Source of the DNA: Pseudomonadota bacterium
GTDB taxonomy: Bacteria; Pseudomonadota; Alphaproteobacteria; Rhizobiales; Beijerinckiaceae
NCBI GenBank assembly: GCA_020161575.1
Contig: JAIUNR010000002.1
Location: 124,001 to 188,000 of the forward strand
DNA length: 64,000 bases
Direction: 5' to 3'
Shown here: positions 36,201 through 44,224 of the stretch, in pieces
Numbering within the stretch: the stretch's first letter is position 1
How the letters are laid out: each line of letters opens with the position of its first letter
Made by a program: the position numbers and the translations under genes
Notes under the pieces: model-generated
The model's database searches: none
What the model was told of the DNA's origin: nothing
Seen by the model: only the letters and a program-made list of their open reading frames with translations

Positions 36201-36646
36201 CCCGCGACGACCAGCACGCCGCCATGAGGTGAGGAGCCATAAGCATTGCCATGCTTCAGTGCATCACCAGCGCGGTCGACGCCCGGCCCCTTGCCGTACC
36301 AGAGGCCGAAAACCCCCTGCACCTCGCGCGCGGGATTGCCCTCGACCTGTTGCGAGCCGAGCACCGCGGTCGCGGCGAGATCCTCGTTGACCGCAGGCAG
36401 GAACTCGATGCCATTGGCCTTCAGCATCTTCTTCGCGCGCCAGAGCTCCATATCCACCGCGCCCAGGGGCGAGCCGCGATAGCCCGAGACGAAGCCCGCG
36501 GTTTTCAGTCCGGCCTCCCGGTCGCGCCTTGCCTGATCAAGCAGGACGCGTACCAAGGCCTGCGTTCCCGTCATGAAGACGCGGCCGGAGGCATTCTCAT
36601 AGCGATGTTCGAGCCGATAGGCGGAAAGCGGGAACATTGCGGACAT
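33221..36646 (-). CDS. Indolepyruvate ferredoxin oxidoreductase, fused alpha-gamma form
   Basis: Converts arylpyruvates with CoA to arylacetyl-CoA, CO2 and reduced ferredoxin. The 1141-residue protein fuses IorA- and IorB-like parts. The order is an N-terminal pyruvate:ferredoxin oxidoreductase domain (SGYRGSPLGAVD, HGCVSSSMPHQSD), a TPP-binding domain (GEGVNWAASSLF, NLGEGTWYHSGS, YNDAVAMTGGQP) and an iron-sulfur segment (CEGCGDCSVASNC and CNKDFSCLEGFC). Next are the gamma domain (VTGVGGTGVITVGALIAM) and a long C-terminal region. It is divergent from an Lrp regulator and sits at the edge of the phenylacetate island, so phenylpyruvate, feeding phenylacetyl-CoA directly, is a likely substrate. 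Branched keto acids are an alternative. Confidence 0.9.
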   Translation of the reverse strand: MSAMFPLSAYRLEHRYENASGRVFMTGTQALVRVLLDQARRDREAGLKTAGFVSGYRGSPLGAVDMELWRAKKMLKANGIEFLPAVNEDLAATAVLGSQQVEGNPAREVQGVFGLWYGKGPGVDRAGDALKHGNAYGSSPHGGVLVVAGDDHGCVSSSMPHQSDVAFMTFFMPTLNPASVAEYLAFGEYGYALSRFSGMWVGFKAISETVESGLSFDLMPDRVFAKPDFVAPPGGLHYRWPDLPGPQIETRMEAKKHAVYAFARANPIDRRIYDLPNASYGIVTTGKGHLDLMEALRLIGLDEAECRWLGIDIYKVGMVWPLPLHDALAFVRGKREILVVEEKRGIIESQFKEYFYDYPGAKPERMVGKHDENGERLIPWTGELTPRLLAPIVAKRLDAIFPGLDLAARAAKLAPEATRLIEVTGATRTPYFCSGCPHNTSTKVPEGSQALAGIGCHFMASWMDRETSSLIQMGGEGVNWAASSLFTGKGHVFQNLGEGTWYHSGSMAIRQAIAAGANITYKILYNDAVAMTGGQPVDGPVSVPAIAHAARAEGVSRIALVSDTPEAFALGDFPRGTTLHHRKEMDALQRELREVAGVSVLIYAQTCATEKRRRRKRGTLEDPQRFVVINELVCEGCGDCSVASNCLSVEPKETEFGRKRQINLSNCNKDFSCLEGFCPSFVTIEGGKRRKRGGSGEDYPAEAASLPHPVIPVLDKPFDLLVTGVGGTGVITVGALIAMAAHLEGKGTSVLDFTGFAQKYGPVLSYLRIASGPEALNQVRIDAGAADALIGCDLVVSSSPKASGTYRKGMRALVNTAEMPTGDLVRNRDADLAAQARLAAIGKAIGADNLALLDANALSEKLFGDAVFANVMMLGAAWQQGLVPVSLESLQRAIELNGVEPAKNKAAFAAGRIAFVQPARFVETVEKLAPETLESLLARRAEFLAQYQDQRWAARYRARIEKLHEAERAAGVVGIAEAAAKSLFKLMAYKDEYEVARLHLDAGFARKLAETFEGDFRIIHHLAPPSLPAEQDSRGRPAKRAFGPWMRMGFRVLAAMKGLRGTPFDPFGRMHERRMERALIVWYEAMLDALAQRLGREPVEKLIALASLPMAIRGYGAVKEAAIAQLRAKLATEQGLPPLPR

Positions 36647-36790
36647 GGAAGACCCCGGCTTGTTTGCGATCCTTCCAATCTATCGCATGGGACAGAAATG
36701 TCCTGCCGATGTTTCCCGTTTCAATTGCTGAATCGGTTGTAATTTCCATTCAAGTATATAAAAGTGGATAAAATTTCCTGGAGAGAAAAA

Positions 36791-37246
36791 ATGCTGAACG
36801 AATCCGATCGCAAGATCCTCGACCTTCTCCAGACCGATGCGCGGATCTCAAATCAGGATCTCGCCGAGCAGGCCGCGATGTCCGCTTCCGCCTGCTGGCG
36901 CCGCGTGCGCGCGCTGGAAGAGGAAGGCATCATCTCCGGTTATGCGGCGCTGGTCGATCCGGCACGCGCCGGGCTTGGGTTCAGCGCTATTCTGCACGTC
37001 TCGCTCACGCGGCATGAGAGCCAGCATGTCGAGCAGTTCATCGCCGCCGTCATGCGCCGACCGGAAATCGTCGAATGCTTCGCCACGACCGGCGAAACGG
37101 ACTACCACCTGCGCGTCATCTGCACGGACAAGGAGGCGTATAACGCCTTCCTCGACAATTTTCTCTTCAAACTGCCGGGATTGGCGCATGTGCGCACCAA
37201 TCTCGTGCTGAAGGACATCAAGCTTACCGTGAAAATGCCGGTGTAA
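36791..37246 (+). CDS. Lrp/AsnC family transcriptional regulator, divergent from the oxidoreductase
   Basis: Feast/famine regulator of 151 residues from the ATG at 36791, which follows GGAGAG; an upstream in-frame start at 36764 is less well supported. The N-terminal helix-turn-helix reads ESDRKILDLLQTDARISNQDLAEQ then SASACWRRVRALEEEG. The RAM ligand domain includes RPEIVECFATTGETDYHLRVI. The divergent 144-base promoter region (36647-36790) is AT-rich and contains GGACA-GAAA-TGTCC at 36690-36703 and TATATAAA close to the start. It likely controls the arylpyruvate oxidoreductase in response to an amino acid. Its end is 6 bases from the convergent thiolase. Confidence 0.91.
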   Translation: MLNESDRKILDLLQTDARISNQDLAEQAAMSASACWRRVRALEEEGIISGYAALVDPARAGLGFSAILHVSLTRHESQHVEQFIAAVMRRPEIVECFATTGETDYHLRVICTDKEAYNAFLDNFLFKLPGLAHVRTNLVLKDIKLTVKMPV

Positions 37247-37252
37247 AAGGGG

Positions 37253-38452
37253 TTATGCCGCCTCAAGCCCCAGCGCGATCCCCTGCCCGACACCGATGCA
37301 CATGGTCGCAAGCCCACGCCGGACACCACGCGCCTGCATCTCCAGCGCCAGCGTCAGCGCGAGGCGCGCGCCGGACATGCCCAAAGGATGGCCGAGCGCG
37401 ATGGCCCCGCCATTGGGATTCACGTGGCCGGCATCCTCGGCAATGCCCAGCTCCCTGAGCACCGCGAGCCCCTGCGCGGCAAAAGCCTCGTTGAGCTCGA
37501 TCAGGTCGAAATCCTTGACCGCGATGCCGAGCCGAGCCGCGAGCTTCCGCGTCGCCGGCACGGGGCCGATACCCATGATGCGCGGCGGAACGCCAGCCGT
37601 GGCAAGGCCCGAGACCTTCGCGATCGGCTTCAGACCGTAGCGCTTCACGGCGGCCTCCGAGGCAACCAACAAGGCCGCCGCGCCATCATTCACGCCCGAG
37701 GCATTGCCGGCGGTCACCGTTCCGCCGGCGCGGAAAGGCGTTCCGAGCGCCGCGAGCTTTTCAAGCGTCGTCTCGCGCGGGTGCTCGTCCTTCTCGACGA
37801 TGATCGGATCACCCTTGCGCTGGGGGATCAGCACCGGCGCGATCTCGAGCGCGAGGCGACCATTTTTCTGAGCGGCCGAAGCCCGCGCCTGGCTGCCCAA
37901 CGCGAAGGCATCCTGATCCGCGCGGGATATTTTGTACTCTTCCGCAACATTTTCTGCCGTCTCCGGCATGGAATCGATGCCATATTGCTTCTTCATGAGT
38001 GCGTTCACGAAGCGCCAGCCGATGGTGGTGTCGAAAATCTCGGCCTGCCGGGAAAAGGCTTCCGTGGCCTTGTTCATGACGAAAGGCGCGCGCGACATGG
38101 ATTCAACACCGCCCGCGATGATGAGGTCCGCCTCGCCGGCTTTGATCGCCCGCGCTGCCGCGCCCACCGCGTCAAGGCCGGAACCGCACAGCCGGTTGAT
38201 GGTCGTGCCGGGAATTTCGATCGGCAGGCCGGCAAGCAGGCCCGCCATACGCGCGACATTGCGGTTATCCTCTCCCGCCTGATTGGCGCAGCCGAAGATG
38301 ATATCGTCGATTGCCGCCGGGAGTTCCTCCGGCTGCCGTGCGATAAGCGCGCGGATCACATGCGCGCCAAGATCGTCTGGCCGCACCGATGAGAGCACGC
38401 CGCCGTAGCGGCCGATCGGGGTGCGCAAACCATCCACGATATAGGCGTTCAT
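37253..38452 (-). CDS. paaJ: 3-oxoadipyl-CoA / 3-oxo-5,6-didehydrosuberyl-CoA thiolase (PcaF/PaaJ)
   Basis: Thiolase for the last beta-oxidation steps of the phenylacetate pathway, 399 residues. The N-terminal RTPIGRYGGVLSSVRPDDLGA and FGCANQAGEDNRNVARM are hallmarks of 3-oxoadipyl-CoA thiolases. The nucleophile Cys is in NRLCGSGLDAVG near residue 89, the His in GGAIALGHPLGMSG and the second Cys in CIGVGQG. The gene follows the hydratase/dehydrogenase fusion by 11 bases on the same strand, so they are co-transcribed. General acetyl-CoA acetyltransferase activity is possible, but the CANQAGEDNRN box and context favour PaaJ. Confidence 0.92.
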   Translation of the reverse strand: MNAYIVDGLRTPIGRYGGVLSSVRPDDLGAHVIRALIARQPEELPAAIDDIIFGCANQAGEDNRNVARMAGLLAGLPIEIPGTTINRLCGSGLDAVGAAARAIKAGEADLIIAGGVESMSRAPFVMNKATEAFSRQAEIFDTTIGWRFVNALMKKQYGIDSMPETAENVAEEYKISRADQDAFALGSQARASAAQKNGRLALEIAPVLIPQRKGDPIIVEKDEHPRETTLEKLAALGTPFRAGGTVTAGNASGVNDGAAALLVASEAAVKRYGLKPIAKVSGLATAGVPPRIMGIGPVPATRKLAARLGIAVKDFDLIELNEAFAAQGLAVLRELGIAEDAGHVNPNGGAIALGHPLGMSGARLALTLALEMQARGVRRGLATMCIGVGQGIALGLEAA

Positions 38453-38463
38453 GGCGTTTCCTT

Positions 38464-40539
38464 TCAGATACGATTGAGGTCTGCGACTCGGCCCTTGTCA
38501 GCGGCAAGCCGCAAGGCGAGCGCCGCCGGCGAGAATGCCTTGCCGTCGCGTTTTTCAGCAATTGTCATTTCAGCGACGATCCGGTCCCAGCCGAGGTGAT
38601 CGGCGGCGAAAAGCGGCCCTCCCTTATGGGGCGGGAAACCGTAGCCGTTGAGAAGAACGATATCGATATCGAGCGGGCGCGCCGCGATTTTCTCTTCAAG
38701 AATTCGCGCGCCCTCATTCGCCATGGCAGCTATGACGCGGAAGACAATTTCATCGGCGCTGAACGGGCGCTGCACCACGCCGCTTTGTACCGCGTGAGCC
38801 TTGATAAGCGCATTGATCTCGGGGTCGATTTGGCGCTTGCCCTCGACATAGCGGTACCAGCCCGCGCCGGTTTTCTGACCAAAACGCCCCATCTCGCAGA
38901 GTTTATCGGCGATCGGAACATAGCGCTCTTCGGCTCTGCGATGCGCCGCGAGACGCTTGCGGCGCGCCCAGGCGATATCGAGCCCGGCGAGATCCTGCAC
39001 CGCGAAGGGCCCCATCGCAAAACCGTAAGCCTCCAAGGCGGCATCGATTTCCTGCGGCAAGGCGCCTTCTTCAAGCATGAATTCACATTGAGCGCGGTAT
39101 TTCGCGAGAATACGGTTGCCGATGAAGCCATCGCAAACCCCGGAAATCACCGCGATCTTGCGTAGCCTGCGCCCGACCGCCAAGGCTGTTGCGAGAACGT
39201 CTGGCGCGGTCTTTTCAGCGCGTACGATTTCAAGCAGCTTCATAATATTTGCCGGCGAAAAGAAATGCAGCCCGACGACGTTCTGCGGATTCTTGAGCCC
39301 TGCCGCCATCTCGTCGATATCAAGGTAGGAGGTATTGGTCGCAAGAATGCAATGCGGCTGAACCACAGCCTCCAGCCGGGCGAGCAGATCCTTCTTGACC
39401 GCCATATCCTCGAAAACGGCCTCAACGATGAGATCAGCGCTGTGCAAGCGCCCGAGATCAGTCGAGAACGTGGCGCGGCTCAGCGTTTCTGTCTTTTTTT
39501 CCTCGGAAATCCGGCCGCTTGTGACATTGCGCGCATAGATACCGGCGATCCGCGTGCGTCCTATCTCAAGCGCTTCCTCTCCGGCCTCGGCGACCGTGAC
39601 ATCATAGCCGGCATCAAGAAACGCGACGGCGATTCCCGCGCCCATCGTGCCTGCGCCGATGATGCCAACCCGCTGGACACCGCGTGCCGACGACGGCTCA
39701 ATATCCGGTCTTTTGCCGACTTCTCTTTCGGCAAAAAAGACGTAACGGAGCGCTTCCGATTCCGGTGATTTCATCAGTCTGAAGAAGGTCTCGCGCTCGG
39801 TCCTCATGCCTTCAGCAAGGGGTTTGTCTGCTGCCAGCAACAACAATCGGGCCCCCTCGCCCTCGGCGATACGGCCGCGTGCACGTTTTTCGATGACGGC
39901 AATATCCTTCAATACGGCCTCAGCATCATAAGGCGGCACCACGAGTTCGCCACTCCGCCTTGGGGGGCTGCCGATCAGGGAGCGGGCGCGCGCGATCGCG
40001 GCGCCGCGAAGATCGTCTTCCGCAACCGCATCGACCAATCCCAGATCCAGCGCCTCGGCTGCGCCCACCATGCGCCCGGAAGTCGCAATGCCGAGAGCCG
40101 CCGGGATGCCCACAAGCCGTGGAAGCCGCTGAGTTCCGCCAGCACCGGGCACAAGGCCCAGCTTCACCTCCGGCAGACCGACCTGACTTCCCGCTGCGAT
40201 GACGCGGGCATGACAGGCAAGGCCGATCTCGCAGCCTCCGCCCAAGGCGGTGCCGTGCCACGCCGCAACCACCGGCTTGTTGCAGGCTTCGATGCGGTTA
40301 ACGACATCGGGTAGGTGCGGTTCGAGCGGCGTCTTGCCGAATTCGGCGATATCACCGCCCGCGGTGAAGGTACGCCCGGCGCCGGCGATGACGATCGCCT
40401 TCACGCCTTCATCTTCATCCGCAGCCTTGATTGCGTCGAGCAGGCCTTGCCGCACAGCTTGCGAGGTTGCGTTGACCGGGGGATTGTCGATCTCGATCAG
40501 CGCAATTTCATTCTCGATGCGCGTCTTGACTGGCGACAT
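38464..40539 (-). CDS. Enoyl-CoA hydratase / 3-hydroxyacyl-CoA dehydrogenase fusion (FadB/FadJ-like)
   Basis: Bifunctional beta-oxidation enzyme, 691 residues from the ATG at 40539, preceded by GGAAGGGG. N-terminal crotonase domain: AGAGRTFTAGGDIAEFG, oxyanion-hole ALGGGCEIGLACH, then LPEVKLGLVPGAGGTQRLPRL with its catalytic Glu. The NAD-binding domain starts near residue 290 with VGIIGAGTMGAGIAVAF, then FEDMAVKKDLL, ATNTSYLDIDEMA and GLHFFSPANIMKLLE. C-terminal dehydrogenase domains follow (GNRILAKYR; PDGR-like NGYGFPPHKGGPLF). In this island it most likely replaces separate PaaF and PaaH, acting on didehydroadipyl/3-hydroxyadipyl-CoA. A general fatty-acid role cannot be excluded. Confidence 0.9.
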   Translation of the reverse strand: MSPVKTRIENEIALIEIDNPPVNATSQAVRQGLLDAIKAADEDEGVKAIVIAGAGRTFTAGGDIAEFGKTPLEPHLPDVVNRIEACNKPVVAAWHGTALGGGCEIGLACHARVIAAGSQVGLPEVKLGLVPGAGGTQRLPRLVGIPAALGIATSGRMVGAAEALDLGLVDAVAEDDLRGAAIARARSLIGSPPRRSGELVVPPYDAEAVLKDIAVIEKRARGRIAEGEGARLLLLAADKPLAEGMRTERETFFRLMKSPESEALRYVFFAEREVGKRPDIEPSSARGVQRVGIIGAGTMGAGIAVAFLDAGYDVTVAEAGEEALEIGRTRIAGIYARNVTSGRISEEKKTETLSRATFSTDLGRLHSADLIVEAVFEDMAVKKDLLARLEAVVQPHCILATNTSYLDIDEMAAGLKNPQNVVGLHFFSPANIMKLLEIVRAEKTAPDVLATALAVGRRLRKIAVISGVCDGFIGNRILAKYRAQCEFMLEEGALPQEIDAALEAYGFAMGPFAVQDLAGLDIAWARRKRLAAHRRAEERYVPIADKLCEMGRFGQKTGAGWYRYVEGKRQIDPEINALIKAHAVQSGVVQRPFSADEIVFRVIAAMANEGARILEEKIAARPLDIDIVLLNGYGFPPHKGGPLFAADHLGWDRIVAEMTIAEKRDGKAFSPAALALRLAADKGRVADLNRI

Positions 40540-40586
40540 GGCCTTCAACCCCTTCCGATTCCGCTGCCAATTATCCGGTCGCTGGA

Positions 40587-40626
40587 GCATTTTCCGGTCA
40601 AACGGGCGCCGCTGATCGGAAAATGC
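40587..40626. repeat. Palindromic intergenic element
   Basis: Perfect 10-base arms GCATTTTCCG / CGGAAAATGC around a 20-base centre, in the 101-base gap between paaZ and the FadB-like gene. The left part GCATTTTCCGGTCA (14 bases) recurs exactly at 30157-30170, next to the cobalamin operon leader. This suggests a dispersed repeat family of the kind common in Rhizobiales intergenic DNA. It may also act as a transcript-end structure for paaZ. Confidence 0.55.
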
Positions 40627-40640
40627 GTGAAAACAAAAGT

Positions 40641-42668
40641 CTATAGCGCGTTCATGGTCAGAAGCTGGTAGGTCGCGACCGTATTGTCGGCATCGTCATA
40701 GATCTCGACATCCCAGCGCACCTCACCATACTCCGCGTTGCGCGGCGCCTTGTTCTTCACGCTCAACCGCACATGGATAGCGGTTCCCGGCTCCACCGGC
40801 TTCAGGAAGCGCAGGTTATCAAGCCCGTAATTAGCAAGAACCGGCCCCTTGGCAGGCTCGACGAACAACCCGGCGGCAAAAGCAAGCAGCAGATAGCCAT
40901 GCGCCACGCGCCCTGGAAAGAACGGGTGTCCCTTCACCGCTTCCTCATCCATATGCGCGTAGAAGGTATCGCCGGTGAAATGCGCGAAATGCTCGATATC
41001 CTCCAGCGTCACCACACGGCGCTTGGAGCGGAATGTCTGCCCGATCGTGAGATCACCGAACACATAGCGGAAGGGATGCTCTTCCTTCGTGATTTCCGGC
41101 GCCCCCTTGATCCAGGATTTCAGCACCGTGCCGATCATCGCGGGCGAGCCTTGCAGCGCGATCCGGCGCATATGATGCTTTACCGCCCGGATGCCGCCGA
41201 GTTCCTCGCCGCCGCCCGCGCGGCCCGGCCCGCCATGGATGAGGTGCGGCATGGGCGAGCCATGCCCGGTCGATTCCGCCGCGCAATCGCGGTCGAGCAC
41301 CAGCATGCGGCCATGGAAGGCGCCAGCACCGAAAACGACATGGCGCGCCACTTCCGCGTCATGCGTCACCAGCGAGCCGACGAGCGAACCTTCGCCGCGA
41401 TTGGCAAGCGTGATTGCCTCGTCAAGATCGCGATAGGGCATGAGCGTCGCGACTGGACCGAAGGCCTCCACCGCGTGAATGGCCTCTCCGGCGAGCGGAT
41501 TGCGCGCCGCCAGCAGGATGGGCGAAAGGAACGCGCCCTTCTCGCCATCCGCGCCATCGACGCTGATCGAATCCGGGTTGCCGAAAACGAGTTCGGCCTC
41601 CTTGCGCAGCTTGTCGATCTGCGCGCGTACATCGCGGCGCTGATCGAGCGAGGCCAGCGCACCCATGCGGGTGGTCTCGAGGCGGGGATCACCGATCCGG
41701 GTCTTGGCGAGACGCTCGGACAGCGCCGCGATCACCGCGTCACTCTGGGTCGCGGGCACGAGAATACGCCGAATCGCGGTGCATTTCTGCCCGGCCTTCG
41801 TCGTCATCTCGCGCGCGACCTCCTTGATATAGAGATCGAATTCCGGGGTTCCGGGCTTCGCATCCGGCCCGAGGATGGAGCAGTTGAGCGAATCGCGCTC
41901 CGCAACAAAGGGTACGGCATTGGCCAGAATGCGAGGATGCGCCTGAAGCTTCGCCGAAGTGGCCGCGGAGCCGGTGAAACCCACCATATCCTGCCCGGTG
42001 AGATGCTCGAACAGGTCGCCGGTCGAGCCGCAGATGAATTGCAACGCGCCTTCCGGCAGGATGTTGCTCTCGATGATGAGCTTCACCGCCGCCTCGGCCA
42101 ACCAGGCGGTGGAGGTGGCAGGCTTCGCGATGACGGGCATGCCCGCGAGGATGGCCGGGGCGAGCTTCTCCAGCATTCCCCAGATCGGGAAATTGAAGGC
42201 GTTGATCTGCACCATCACGCCTTCACGCGGGATATAGGCGTGCTGGCCGATGAAGGTCCCGTTCTTGGAAAGCGCCTCAACCTCGCCATCGATCAGGAAG
42301 GGCTCGTTCGGCAATTCACGCTTGCCCTTGGAGGCGAAGGTGAAAACCGTGCCGATGCCGCCCTCGATATCGATCCAGCTATCGGCGCGCGTCGCGCCGG
42401 TATCGTAGGAAAGGCCGTAGAGCACATCCTTGTGGGCGTTGAGATGCTGCGCCAGCCGCTTGAGCAGCTCCGCGCGCTGGTGGAAGGTCATTGCCCGCAG
42501 GGCGGGGCCACCCTTGCTGCGCGCATGACGCAACATCGCCGCCATATCCAGCCCACCGGCGGAAACGAGGGCGAGAACCTCGCCGCTGACCGCGCTGCGG
42601 GCCTCGGCAGCACTCCCCTGCCCGCCAACCCAGCTGCCTTCGGCATAACTCATGAGTGCGCGGACCAT
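40641..42668 (-). CDS. paaZ: Bifunctional oxepin-CoA hydrolase / 3-oxo-5,6-dehydrosuberyl-CoA semialdehyde dehydrogenase (PaaZ)
   Basis: Opens the oxepin-CoA ring and oxidises the resulting aldehyde in the phenylacetate pathway. Its 675 residues match the family length. Residues about 1-520 form an aldehyde dehydrogenase with NAFNFPIWGMLEKLAPA, the general base Glu in FVAERDSLN and the catalytic Cys in KAGQKCTAIRR. Residues about 530-675 form a MaoC-type hydratase with FTGDTFYAHMDEEAVKGHPFFPGRVAHGY, read in pieces. Both modules keep their active-site residues, so no truncation. It starts at 42668 with AGGAGAGG upstream and a palindromic operator just before that. It is first in a leftward unit with the FadB-like gene and thiolase. 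Confidence 0.95.
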   Translation of the reverse strand: MVRALMSYAEGSWVGGQGSAAEARSAVSGEVLALVSAGGLDMAAMLRHARSKGGPALRAMTFHQRAELLKRLAQHLNAHKDVLYGLSYDTGATRADSWIDIEGGIGTVFTFASKGKRELPNEPFLIDGEVEALSKNGTFIGQHAYIPREGVMVQINAFNFPIWGMLEKLAPAILAGMPVIAKPATSTAWLAEAAVKLIIESNILPEGALQFICGSTGDLFEHLTGQDMVGFTGSAATSAKLQAHPRILANAVPFVAERDSLNCSILGPDAKPGTPEFDLYIKEVAREMTTKAGQKCTAIRRILVPATQSDAVIAALSERLAKTRIGDPRLETTRMGALASLDQRRDVRAQIDKLRKEAELVFGNPDSISVDGADGEKGAFLSPILLAARNPLAGEAIHAVEAFGPVATLMPYRDLDEAITLANRGEGSLVGSLVTHDAEVARHVVFGAGAFHGRMLVLDRDCAAESTGHGSPMPHLIHGGPGRAGGGEELGGIRAVKHHMRRIALQGSPAMIGTVLKSWIKGAPEITKEEHPFRYVFGDLTIGQTFRSKRRVVTLEDIEHFAHFTGDTFYAHMDEEAVKGHPFFPGRVAHGYLLLAFAAGLFVEPAKGPVLANYGLDNLRFLKPVEPGTAIHVRLSVKNKAPRNAEYGEVRWDVEIYDDADNTVATYQLLTMNAL

Positions 42669-42683
42669 GGGCCTCTCCTATAA

Positions 42684-42703
42684 TTAACCGACCATTCGGT
42701 TTA
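42684..42703. promoter_or_regulatory. Paa operator 1, upstream of paaZ
   Basis: Core AACCGA-CCAT-TCGGTT (42686-42701) is a perfect 6-base inverted repeat just before the paaZ ribosome site, overlapping AT-rich promoter-like sequence. On the minus strand it aligns with the site at 47324-47342 at 14 of 19 positions (shared ACC..AATGG.CGGT.AA). It is a likely operator for the TetR regulator encoded at 49931-50518. Confidence 0.65.
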
Positions 42704-42744
42704 TAAAATACCTGTGCCAGCTTTGCACGCGGATTCTGCGCAGA

Positions 42745-43443
42745 TCAAATCCCGAGATACGCGCGGCGGACATTCTCATCCGCCGCCAGCACGGAGGCGA
42801 TGCCCGACATCGCCATCCGGCCTGTCTCCATCACATAAGCACGATCGGCGATCGCGAGAGCGGCACCCGCATTCTGCTCCACAAGCAGGATCGTCACGCC
42901 CTCCGCCTTGAGCGTGCGGATCACCTCGAAGATCTGGCCTACGATCACGGGAGCGAGGCCCATCGAAGGTTCATCAAGCAGCAGCAGCTTCGGATCGCCC
43001 ATGATCGCGCGGCCGATGGCGAGCATCTGCTGCTGCCCGCCAGAGAGACCTCCCGCCGGCTGAAGCCGTTTTTCCTTGAGGATCGGGAACATCGCATAGA
43101 TGCGCTCGACATCCGCTTCCGGCGATTTACGGCGGCGATAGGCTCCAAGCCGCAGATTGTCTTCCACCGAAAGGGGCTTGAAGACCTGCCGCCCCTCGGG
43201 GACCTGCACGATCCCCCCGGCGACCCGGCGATGCGCGGCATCGCGCGTGATCGCAGCGCCCTCAAGCCGGATCTCGCCGGCGCTGATCGGCTGCACCCCG
43301 GAAATCGCGCGCAGGAGCGTCGTCTTGCCCGCGCCATTCGCGCCAATCAGGGCGACGATCTCACCCGTGCCGACATCGAGATCGACGCCGTGAATGACCT
43401 CGATCCGGCCATAGCTGCTGCGAAGGCCCCTTACCTCAAGCAT
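42745..43443 (-). CDS. livF: ABC transporter ATP-binding protein (LivF type)
   Basis: Second ATPase of a branched-chain-amino-acid-type (HAAT family) importer, 232 residues from the ATG at 43443. Walker A is [11 protein letters not shown] near residue 35, the Q-loop region GGIVQVPEGRQVF is typical of LivF, the signature is LSGGQQQMLAIGRA and Walker B is LLLLDEPSMGLAP. It overlaps livG by 8 bases and is the last gene of the importer operon. In this location the substrate is more likely an aromatic acid such as phenylacetate than an amino acid (inference from context). Confidence 0.93.
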   Translation of the reverse strand: MLEVRGLRSSYGRIEVIHGVDLDVGTGEIVALIGANGAGKTTLLRAISGVQPISAGEIRLEGAAITRDAAHRRVAGGIVQVPEGRQVFKPLSVEDNLRLGAYRRRKSPEADVERIYAMFPILKEKRLQPAGGLSGGQQQMLAIGRAIMGDPKLLLLDEPSMGLAPVIVGQIFEVIRTLKAEGVTILLVEQNAGAALAIADRAYVMETGRMAMSGIASVLAADENVRRAYLGI

Positions 43444-44224
43444 GAGATCCCTCCGAGCCAGGCAGCCCTGCGCCGAGATAGGCCTCGATGACGCGCGGAT
43501 CACGCGCGACATCGCCGGGAACGCCCTCCATCAACACACGCCCATAGGTGAGGACCAGAACACGATCGGAAATCGACATGACCAGCTTCATGTCATGCTC
43601 AACGAGCACGATGCCGATCCCGGATTTCGCGATCTCCACGATGAGACGGTCGATTTCCGCCGTCTCGGTGGGATTGCAACCGGCAGCCGGCTCGTCCAGC
43701 AGCAGGATTCTCGGCTCGGCCGCCAGCGCACGGGCGATTTCAAGGCGCTTGAGCATGCCGTAGGAAAGGCTGCCGGCCTGCCTGTCTGCCAGAGCGGCAA
43801 GCCCGACCCTTTCGAGCAACGCCATGGCCCGTGCGCGCGTATCGCGGTTCTGCCGCGCGGTCGAGGGGAGGCCCAGCAGGTGACGCCAGGCGGATTTATC
43901 CTCATGGATATGCCGCCCGAGCATCACATTCTCGACCGCGCTCATGCGGAAGAAGATCTGGAGGTTCTGGAAACTGCGCGAAAGGCCGCGCGCGGCGAGT
44001 TGCTCCGGCGCCATGCCGCCGACTTCCGCGCCCGCCAGCTTCACCGAGCCGCGATCCGCGCGATAGACGCCGGAAATCAGGTTGAACAATGTCGTCTTGC
44101 CCGCGCCATTGGGGCCGATGATCGAGAAGATCTCGCCCGCTCGGGCCGAGAAGGTCACGTCATCCACCGCGCGGACGCCGCCAAAAGCGATACCGATGCC
44201 GGAAACCTCGAGAAGCGCGCTCAT
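43436..44224 (-). CDS. livG: ABC transporter ATP-binding protein (LivG type)
   Basis: First ATPase of the HAAT-type importer, 262 residues. Walker A is [14 protein letters not shown] near residue 37, followed by [17 protein letters not shown], a LivG hallmark. The signature segment is [16 protein letters not shown] (LSYG in place of LSGG, normal for LivG), and Walker B is [15 protein letters not shown]. The C-terminal [12 protein letters not shown]-like ending ([14 protein letters not shown]) is standard. Its start overlaps the livM stop in ATGA and its end overlaps livF. Confidence 0.94.
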   Translation of the reverse strand: MSALLEVSGIGIAFGGVRAVDDVTFSARAGEIFSIIGPNGAGKTTLFNLISGVYRADRGSVKLAGAEVGGMAPEQLAARGLSRSFQNLQIFFRMSAVENVMLGRHIHEDKSAWRHLLGLPSTARQNRDTRARAMALLERVGLAALADRQAGSLSYGMLKRLEIARALAAEPRILLLDEPAAGCNPTETAEIDRLIVEIAKSGIGIVLVEHDMKLVMSISDRVLVLTYGRVLMEGVPGDVARDPRVIEAYLGAGLPGSEGSHA

